Shown here one piece after another: positions 5,978-11,748 of a DNA stretch of 13,628 nucleotides. The notes beneath the pieces were generated by a model. That model did not search any database. It worked only from the letters and a program-made list of their open reading frames with translations, and was not told the origin of the DNA. Location of the stretch: positions 1-13,628 of the forward strand of contig JAGGTC010000197.1 of assembly GCA_021163945.1 (NCBI GenBank). Direction: 5' to 3'. Origin of the DNA: Deltaproteobacteria bacterium (lineage in GTDB: Bacteria; Desulfobacterota; Desulfofervidia; Desulfofervidales; DG-60). A program made the translations under genes and the position numbers. Position 1 is the stretch's first letter, and each line of letters starts with the position of its first letter.

Positions 5978-7087
5978 TTACCTAAAGTATACTCTGGCTG
6001 GGATGTAGGGTAGTACCTTACCTCCTCTCCTCCTTATGCCCAACGAAAAGAGTTGGCCGTGTTTTAGCGGAGAATCCACCACCCTCCTCCATTTACCATT
6101 TTCAAAGATCCATACTCCTCCGGGAGAGCCCCTATCGCTTATCCAGTATTCAGTACCAACTTTTACTACCTCAACCCAAGAGTGGGGAGGTCCTCTCGGT
6201 ATTAGCCTTCTACCCCCAAATTCTTGTAAATTTAGGTCAGCTCTACCTGTCCCGCCTTGACTTCTGGATCTACCAATTGTTAATTTATCTTTGAGAGGAA
6301 CTACTTTTCCTTGGATAACTATCCTTGGCCCTAAATTTACGGGTATAGAGGCCCCCATTAGAGCTAGCGACATCTCTCTTGCGCTGCTAAATCTTTCCCA
6401 TGGGTTTAAACTGAGGGCTCTGGCTATAACATTCTTTAAGTGACCTTTTATCGTCTTTGGTATGTCATTAGGATTTACTGGATCTCTCGGGTCAACGCCC
6501 GCAATTAGGTAGATGAGTAGGACTCCCACAGAGTATATATCAGCCTCTGGAGAGACCTCACCTCTCATGAACTCTGGTGCGCTCCATCCAGGGGTTCCAG
6601 CTATAGCTCTACCACTGCCGATTCCTCTAGCTATTCCTAGGTCTATTAGAACAGGATGTAATGGCTTTGGCAATATTATGTTATCAGGCTTTATATCTCC
6701 GTGAACAACACCTATGGAATGGAGTTTCTCTAAAGCTGAGAGAACGCCAAGAGCTAGCCTTATCGCATCATTTTGTGTGGCTAGTCTGGAAGAGTATGCT
6801 TCATCTAGCTTAGGGCCGGGAACGAACTCCTCAACTAGCGCTGGAATATTTGGAATCCATTCTATGAAACCAACTATATGATCATGTGGGGAGGGTGTCG
6901 ATATATCTCTCAATATAGATGCTTCCTCCTTCAGGAGCTCCTCTGAAATAAGTATGTCCTTTTTGGGCACCTTAATTATTACGAGACCCTCAGTATCCCT
7001 AGCTAAGAAGACTTCCGAAAATCCACCCTCTCCTAGCTTTCTGATTATTCTATAGGTTGCTTTATTACCGGAGATCTTCCGATTCAT
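5978..7087 (-). CDS. Ser/Thr protein kinase with C-terminal FHA-like domain
   Basis: The 369-residue protein is a soluble Hanks-type kinase of about 245 residues joined to an FHA-like domain. Kinase motifs appear in order: glycine loop GEGGFSEV (19-26), ATP-binding Lys39 in VIIKV, Glu55, catalytic HGDIKPDN (129-136, Asp131), metal-binding DLG (149-151), SAPE (169-172), Asp183 in ADIYSVG and Arg232. HGD and DLG replace HRD and DFG; the Arg change suggests a kinase that does not need activation-loop phosphorylation. The C-terminal domain keeps IGRS (271-274) and SDRGSPGGVWI (317-327) but has Gly299 where the phosphate-binding Ser of S-x-x-H sits and Gly323 for the conserved Asn. It has no membrane segment. 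ATG 7087 overlaps the stop of the upstream FHA membrane protein as ATGA, with an AGGTG ribosome site 10 bases before it, so the two are coupled and probably act in one signalling pathway. Confidence 0.93.
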   Translation of the reverse strand: MNRKISGNKATYRIIRKLGEGGFSEVFLARDTEGLVIIKVPKKDILISEELLKEEASILRDISTPSPHDHIVGFIEWIPNIPALVEEFVPGPKLDEAYSSRLATQNDAIRLALGVLSALEKLHSIGVVHGDIKPDNIILPKPLHPVLIDLGIARGIGSGRAIAGTPGWSAPEFMRGEVSPEADIYSVGVLLIYLIAGVDPRDPVNPNDIPKTIKGHLKNVIARALSLNPWERFSSAREMSLALMGASIPVNLGPRIVIQGKVVPLKDKLTIGRSRSQGGTGRADLNLQEFGGRRLIPRGPPHSWVEVVKVGTEYWISDRGSPGGVWIFENGKWRRVVDSPLKHGQLFSLGIRRRGGKVLPYIPARVYFR

Positions 7088-8223
7088 ATAGATGGAACAC
7101 CTAAATCATCGGACTCCCTTGTGAGGAACTTCAGCCTAACCACTTCGGCCACATCTATGATACTCCCATTACTTAGTCTTATGGATTCTCCTCTGCCGAG
7201 CTTTTTACCATTGACCCATGTTCCATTAAGACTGCCTAGGTCCCTAATGAAGAAGCCTTGTGATGTAGCTTTTATCTCGAAGTGTCTTCTAGAGATATAG
7301 TTCAGGTCCTCTTCAGGCACAAAACCTGCGAAGTCCCTTCTCCCAAATGTGTATATGCCTGTCCTTATTCTGACCCTGAATCCGCCTGGTCCCAGTAGCT
7401 GGGCTTCTGGTTCCGGCATTCTCCTTTCTGGGGCCTCTGGATAGTAGGCTACCTCCCTATCAGGTGGTCTATAAGTTCTACTAGGTTCCTCGTATTCCGG
7501 CTCCTCATAGATGGGTCTATGAGTAGGCTTCTTAGGTCTTCTCTCCTTCAACTCCTCGTATACCTCTTCTCCCTCTATGACGCCCTCTTCGAGATAGGCC
7601 TTAGCCTTTATTAGGCCATTTATTGATAGTAAGAGTATTATCAGAGCTGCTAAGGTTATCGCGAAGAGTAATTGGGGCATCGCTATAGCCATAGCAATTG
7701 GACCGCCTATCAGGAGGAGGGCACCTACCTTGATATTCCTATTGGCCAGAACATCGCCCAGTTTATAAAATCCATAGATAATTGCTAGGAATATCGCAAG
7801 AGCGGATACTACAGCCAATATTAGAAGTGGTGAGGTGGTTAGCATTGCACTTAGAACGGCAAGTTGGTTGCCCGCTCCTGCAAGGGAGGAATAATTCATG
7901 GCGAAGAAAGCTATTAGGGAGAGAAGTAATACTACGAATCCATACTTTATCACCCTTTGTACTCTGCAGAAGGAGGGATCTAAGTCATAACAGAGCTCCC
8001 CCCATCCCTTATATAGCAGATAGATAGCAGCGAGTCCTATGATCCCCATAACGGCTATGACTCCTGAGGCAGTTCCTAATATCCCTGTAACCTGATTTAA
8101 ATCGCTTAAAGCAAGAATTGATCCTGTTGTTGCTCCTATGAAAACTATTGGAGTTATTGTACCTATTAACCAGAGAATTAGGGAGTTCCTGATGTGCTTC
8201 AGCCCATTTTCAAGGCCATTCAT
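7084..8223 (-). CDS. Multi-pass membrane protein with C-terminal FHA domain
   Basis: The 379-residue protein has about six hydrophobic helices in its first 205 residues (roughly 16-36, 47-70, 93-109, 131-153, 166-182, 184-204). A charged, Pro/Glu/Tyr/Arg-rich linker (about 210-275) and a forkhead-associated domain (about 281-368) follow. The FHA domain keeps all the phosphothreonine-binding signatures: FGRRD (R295), SRRH (S311, H314) and DLGSLNGTWVNGK (N333, G334). The membrane part matches no family I know; cysteines 78 and 86 lie in a loop between helices 2 and 3. With the linker and FHA in the cytoplasm, the protein could recruit phosphorylated partners, most simply the kinase or its substrates, to the membrane. 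ATG 8223 is the only sensible start. It leads the operon, is divergent from the B12-type radical SAM gene 65 bases away, and overlaps the kinase start by four bases. The role is inferred from domains and operon. Confidence 0.88.
   Translation of the reverse strand: MNGLENGLKHIRNSLILWLIGTITPIVFIGATTGSILALSDLNQVTGILGTASGVIAVMGIIGLAAIYLLYKGWGELCYDLDPSFCRVQRVIKYGFVVLLLSLIAFFAMNYSSLAGAGNQLAVLSAMLTTSPLLILAVVSALAIFLAIIYGFYKLGDVLANRNIKVGALLLIGGPIAMAIAMPQLLFAITLAALIILLLSINGLIKAKAYLEEGVIEGEEVYEELKERRPKKPTHRPIYEEPEYEEPSRTYRPPDREVAYYPEAPERRMPEPEAQLLGPGGFRVRIRTGIYTFGRRDFAGFVPEEDLNYISRRHFEIKATSQGFFIRDLGSLNGTWVNGKKLGRGESIRLSNGSIIDVAEVVRLKFLTRESDDLGVPSI
7098..7102 (-). promoter_or_regulatory. Ribosome binding site AGGTG of the kinase gene
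   Basis: AGGTG on the minus strand lies inside the last codons of the FHA membrane protein gene, 10 bases before ATG 7087. Together with the ATGA stop/start overlap it supports this start and translational coupling of the two genes. Confidence 0.45.
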
Positions 8224-8288
8224 CTGAGATCGAATACTATGGAAACATTAAGTAAAAAAGATCACTCTCCGTTTTCCCGGTGTAGGGT
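8224..8288. promoter_or_regulatory. Divergent promoter region between FHA operon and radical SAM gene
   Basis: This 65-base gap must drive both directions. An AT-rich core, CATTAAGTAAAAAAG (8246-8260), lies about 30-40 bases from both start codons and can be read as a TATA-like element on either strand. For the plus-strand gene a GGTG ribosome site at 8279-8282 stands six bases before TTG 8289. For the minus-strand gene no clear ribosome site precedes ATG 8223. Confidence 0.4.
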
Positions 8289-9956
8289 TTGAAATTAGAT
8301 GTAGCACTAATACATGCCCCAAGTGTATACGACTTCAGGGAGAGAATAGTATACGCTTCCATAATAAGCGAGGTCGTTCCATCCCTTTACGTCTTTGACA
8401 TGATGCCCTATGGCTTCTTGACTCTGGCCTCTTATCTTGAAAAGAGGGGATACAAAGTAGGAACCTTCAATCTCGCCTCTAAAATGCTCCGAGATCAGAA
8501 ATTTGATGTAAGGGGTTTCATTAGGAAGATAGAGGCTGATATCTATGGAATTGACCTCCATTGGCTGGTTCATGCCCATGGAGCAACTGAGATAGCCAAA
8601 ATTGTAAAGGAGTTACATCCCGACAGTAGAGTAGTCTTAGGAGGACTCTCAGCGACGTATTTCTGGCACTATATTATGAGGAATTACGAGTATATTGATG
8701 CCATATTCTTGGGAGATAGCGCTGAACTACCACTTCTAAAATTCCTAGAGAGGGGACCAGAAGAGGCCCCTAATGTCGTCTGGAGGGATGGCGATAGAAT
8801 AAGGAATAACGGTATCTCTTGGATTCCGGAGGTATTGGACGATTTCATAGTCGATCATAGCTATATGATAAGGAACTTCTTGAGAAATAGGGATTTAGAG
8901 GTTAGCATTCCCTTCTGTTCTTTCATGGAAGCGCCCATAGCTGGCGTGGTAACGGTTAAAGGATGCCCCTTTGACTGCATAACATGTGGAGGATCGAGAA
9001 CGGCATACAAAAGCTTCTTTTCGAGGAGAGAGCTAGGTTTAAAATCTCCTGAGGCGATAGCTCGGGAAGTAGAAGGAATAGCAAAGCTATCAACAATGCC
9101 CATATTCTTCATCGGAGATTTAAGGATCGGGAACAGGATAGAGAGACTTTCTTCCCTATTAAGTAGGATGAACCTAGAAAATGAATTAATCTTCGAGTTC
9201 TTCTCACCACCAAGTAGAAGAGATCTCGAACTACTTAGGAAAACTAGTCACAGTGTTTATTTGCAAATATCACCTGAAAGCCCTGTTGAGGAAGTGAGAT
9301 GGGCGTTTGGAAGGCCCTATGACAATTATTCACTAGAGAAAATGATAAGGAATGTGGATGAGCTTGAATTCACTAGGTTGGATCTCTATTTCATGATGGG
9401 ACTTCCTAAGCAGCCCTTAGACCACTACTATTTAGTGTATGAGTACTTCAAGAGAGTAAGGTCTATATCAGATAGAGTTGATGCCTTTGTATCACCATTA
9501 GCTCCCTTTATTGACCCAGGGAGTCGGGTATTTGAGTCTCCTCCTACCTTCGGATACAAACTACTCTTCAACAGCTTTGAAGAGCATAGAAGGGCTCTCA
9601 CAGCATACCACTGGAAGTATTCCCTGAACTACGAGACCAATTGGATGACTAGGCATAATATCGTAGAGGCTTCATTAAAGGCGTATGAGCTACTTAACAA
9701 GGCAAAGCTAGAAGAAGGCCTCATACAAGAGGAGGGTTACGAGCTGGCCAAGAGGAGGATACTCTTGGACAGAAAAGTACTGAAGTTTGTAGACAGTGGC
9801 ATGGACATCAACAAGTTAAGGGAGACTATAGAGGAGTTGAGCATCAAGCTCGATATTAAGGTCAAGGAGTCGCTCTCCCTCTACCCAACTAAGAGTTTAG
9901 CGCAATCTATCAGGAACCCACTGATAAGGAGACTAGCAGGTACTTTGATAGGCTAA
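8289..9956 (+). CDS. B12-binding-type radical SAM protein (Ta0216-like)
   Basis: The 555-residue protein has the layout of cobalamin-dependent radical SAM enzymes. An N-terminal Rossmann-like region (about 1-185; LIHAPSVYD, YGFLTLASYLEKRGYKVG, VVLGGLSATYF, FLGDSAE) precedes a radical SAM barrel with CPFDCITCGG (C226, C230, C233) and strands such as LQISPES and YFMMGLPKQP. A helical tail follows (about 430-555). The ITCGGS context recalls the archaeal Ta0216 family of B12/radical SAM proteins, from memory. The cobalamin-ligand motif D-x-H-x-x-G is degenerate: D89-L-H91 is present but the glycine is not, so B12 binding is uncertain. C210 and its neighbours may also matter. The reaction is unknown; relatives carry out methylations and ring rearrangements. 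TTG 8289 is supported by GGTG six bases before it. It ends two bases from the convergent radical SAM gene and is not obviously in an operon. Confidence 0.85.
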   Translation: MKLDVALIHAPSVYDFRERIVYASIISEVVPSLYVFDMMPYGFLTLASYLEKRGYKVGTFNLASKMLRDQKFDVRGFIRKIEADIYGIDLHWLVHAHGATEIAKIVKELHPDSRVVLGGLSATYFWHYIMRNYEYIDAIFLGDSAELPLLKFLERGPEEAPNVVWRDGDRIRNNGISWIPEVLDDFIVDHSYMIRNFLRNRDLEVSIPFCSFMEAPIAGVVTVKGCPFDCITCGGSRTAYKSFFSRRELGLKSPEAIAREVEGIAKLSTMPIFFIGDLRIGNRIERLSSLLSRMNLENELIFEFFSPPSRRDLELLRKTSHSVYLQISPESPVEEVRWAFGRPYDNYSLEKMIRNVDELEFTRLDLYFMMGLPKQPLDHYYLVYEYFKRVRSISDRVDAFVSPLAPFIDPGSRVFESPPTFGYKLLFNSFEEHRRALTAYHWKYSLNYETNWMTRHNIVEASLKAYELLNKAKLEEGLIQEEGYELAKRRILLDRKVLKFVDSGMDINKLRETIEELSIKLDIKVKESLSLYPTKSLAQSIRNPLIRRLAGTLIG

Positions 9957-9958
9957 AT

Positions 9959-10783
9959 TCACATCATGAACTCTTCAATTAGCCTATCTGGGATAGAGCA
10001 ACAAGCATTCACTTTCTTAATATTTAGATGTGGATGGGGATTTGCTATCCTATCAACAATGCCCAATAATTTTATATCGAGTTTTTCCTTCAACCAAGGT
10101 GGCCTCATACACCCCAGACTCACCCGCGAGGACTTTTTCATTATGCCAACAGATTCTACTATATCTTCGATTTTAGGGCTATCCTCTCCCTCTAGAGGAG
10201 TACCGGGTGTTGGAATGAAGGCTAAGACTACTGATCTTCTTATTTCTAGCTCACTTATGATGTTAGAGGCTAGCTTTATCCACCCATTACTAGAGCCAGG
10301 TAATCCTACAGTTACGTGAGGGACTACCTCAATACCATTTTCTAGTAGTAGTTCCATTCCTCTAATGAAGTCTTCTGGCCTTAGATGAAGGCCTTTTGAC
10401 TTATGAATAGCGTTCCTATCTAAGATTAGCTCATAATCCGCTAGATCTACATCTACACGTGAGAGGATAGTCGCTTCCTCACGACCAACAACACCGGTGT
10501 GAACGCTTATGAAGAGCCCCATTTTCTTCATCTCTCTAAGGGCCCACTCGAACGGACGGATGGGCAGTTTTCCCCTCTTATCCAACCCACCACTTACCAG
10601 AATGCCTTTAACTCCCTGTTCTCTTAAGTGCTTAGCTAGGAGGACTAACTCTTCTGGGGATTTAACCGGTTTCATGCCCCTAAGCCATTTCCCCCCACAC
10701 ATGGGACAGTTCAGCGGGCATTTGTGCCCAGTAATGCTTATCTCGACAAATTTCCCCTTAGGAAAGAACCCTAAGGTATTCAA
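9959..10783 (-). CDS. Biotin-synthase-related radical SAM protein (COG1856-like), possible LipS-type lipoyl synthase partner
   Basis: The 274-residue protein carries ISITGHKCPLNCPMCGG with the cluster cysteines C22, C26 and C29, followed by GMKP and ILVSGGLDKRGKLP (61-74), which are hallmarks of the archaeal 'homolog of biotin synthetase' family. The barrel continues with VPHVTVGLPG (154-163) and FIPTPGTPLEG (189-199). Near the C-terminus LGCMRP (C225) and the pair C261-C262 could bind a second Fe-S cluster. In Thermococcus, two genes annotated as biotin synthase together form a novel lipoyl synthase that inserts sulfur into octanoyl groups; this gene and its overlapping neighbour look like that pair, but this assignment is from memory. 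TTG 10783 is chosen because a perfect GGAGGTG lies 10 bases upstream, inside the neighbour's last codons. The genes overlap by 26 bases, so they are certainly co-transcribed. No BioB-type sequence for biotin itself is implied. Confidence 0.82.
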   Translation of the reverse strand: MNTLGFFPKGKFVEISITGHKCPLNCPMCGGKWLRGMKPVKSPEELVLLAKHLREQGVKGILVSGGLDKRGKLPIRPFEWALREMKKMGLFISVHTGVVGREEATILSRVDVDLADYELILDRNAIHKSKGLHLRPEDFIRGMELLLENGIEVVPHVTVGLPGSSNGWIKLASNIISELEIRRSVVLAFIPTPGTPLEGEDSPKIEDIVESVGIMKKSSRVSLGCMRPPWLKEKLDIKLLGIVDRIANPHPHLNIKKVNACCSIPDRLIEEFMM

Positions 10784-11684
10784 GGGATCTAAGCACCTCC
10801 TTTCTAGTCAATTCCCACATCTTATCTAGGAATTCACGGTTTGGAAAGTTGTATATAGGTCCTCTCGGCCGTTCATTGTAGAAAGGTCTGTTACAGTGAG
10901 GACATCCACTGGTTAAGAACGCCTCCCTGTAATCATCTGGGTCCATTCTGAGGATCTCCTTTAAGGGGATATCCTGGGCTAATGAGAACCTTATCACTTG
11001 AAGAGCTCTATAGTAATGGATCTCTGGGCTGCTCTTCTTTTCCATCGGGGTTCCCCTCACTGGAGTGAATGAGAATAGCGCTATCTCCGCTTTAGCAGAG
11101 TATATTTCCCTCATTAACCTATAGGCCTCCATTAATGTCTCTCCAAGTCCAGCTATTAGGTGAACGTGGACTTTCCCCTCATAGATCCTCACACCCTTCT
11201 CTATGAATCTCATATAGGATCTCCAAGTCCCCGGTTTGCTAACCTGTTCGAATATGCGAGGGGACATTGCATCTAGACCTATTCCTAGTCTATCAGATAC
11301 CTTCCTAATCTCCCTGAGGATCTTCGTGTTGACGGGATTAATAGATATAGAGACCGGTACGTCAAATTGCGATGCTATTTCAATCACATCCTTCCAAAAC
11401 ATCCTCTTTAGTGTTGATTGAACGCATATCCTCTTGAAGGCCCTCTGTCCTCTCACCATGGTATTGATCTCTACCTCAGGCCAAACAAGACGAGACAGTC
11501 TACCTTGATCGAGCCATTGTGGACAAAATTTACATTTACCTAAACAACCCTTTTCGGTCAGGATATAGGCCGTCTCTGGCTCTGCATCCATTTTTATATG
11601 GAATAAGTTCAGCTTGGCAAGTGTTCCTATCGAAGCCCTCACTTTCTTGCTTTTTTCTTCATTAGACAGACAGCTGCTATCCAC
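10758..11684 (-). CDS. Biotin-synthase-related radical SAM protein (COG2516-like), possible LipS-type lipoyl synthase partner
   Basis: The 308-residue protein contains CLGKCKFC (C47, C51, C54), the radical SAM cluster site, in the context TEKGCLGKCKFCPQW. The barrel proceeds through RICVQST (85-91), VSISINPVN (111-119), GIGLDAMSP (134-142) and HLIAGLGET (175-183), and FTPVRGTPME mirrors the partner's FIPTPGTPLE. A C-terminal SGCPHCNRPFYNERP (C261, C264) is characteristic and may hold an auxiliary cluster. The family is annotated as biotin-synthase-related, yet two such proteins were shown in Thermococcus to act together as lipoyl synthase; this gene plus the one it overlaps is a good candidate for that system. 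Which of the two corresponds to which Thermococcus subunit I cannot say. GTG 11684 is the only start available before an in-frame stop, and an AT-rich box about 20-30 bases upstream suggests a short or absent leader. Confidence 0.82.
   Translation of the reverse strand: MDSSCLSNEEKSKKVRASIGTLAKLNLFHIKMDAEPETAYILTEKGCLGKCKFCPQWLDQGRLSRLVWPEVEINTMVRGQRAFKRICVQSTLKRMFWKDVIEIASQFDVPVSISINPVNTKILREIRKVSDRLGIGLDAMSPRIFEQVSKPGTWRSYMRFIEKGVRIYEGKVHVHLIAGLGETLMEAYRLMREIYSAKAEIALFSFTPVRGTPMEKKSSPEIHYYRALQVIRFSLAQDIPLKEILRMDPDDYREAFLTSGCPHCNRPFYNERPRGPIYNFPNREFLDKMWELTRKEVLRSLEYLRVLS
10794..10800 (-). promoter_or_regulatory. Ribosome binding site GGAGGTG inside the upstream gene
   Basis: GGAGGTG on the minus strand is the best match in the window to the archaeal anti-Shine-Dalgarno sequence. 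It lies within the 3' end of the COG2516-like gene, 10 bases before TTG 10783, and fixes that start. Confidence 0.6.
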
Positions 11685-11748
11685 GATGCCACACCCGCTT
11701 ATTTAAACCTTTTAATTTTTCCTCAACCATGAAGAGGTGGTGATCTAA
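11685..11748. promoter_or_regulatory. Divergent promoter between radical SAM pair and AOR
   Basis: An AT-rich core (CTTATTTAAACCTTTTAATT, 11697-11716) contains the self-complementary TTTAAA at 11702-11707 and can serve as TATA box in both directions. It lies about 15-35 bases from the GTG of the radical SAM gene and 30-50 bases from the AOR start. Exact boxes cannot be fixed from sequence alone. Confidence 0.45.
11734..11744 (+). promoter_or_regulatory. Strong ribosome binding site of the AOR gene
   Basis: GAGGTGGTGAT offers two overlapping matches to the anti-Shine-Dalgarno sequence (GAGGTG and GGTGAT), four to nine bases before TTG 11749. It decides that start; the ATG at 11729 opens only a four-codon frame. 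Confidence 0.6.

Noticed and set aside
9966..10319. 117-codon plus-strand frame opposite the COG1856-like gene
   Set aside because: It is the shadow of a clear radical SAM gene and has no recognisable motif.
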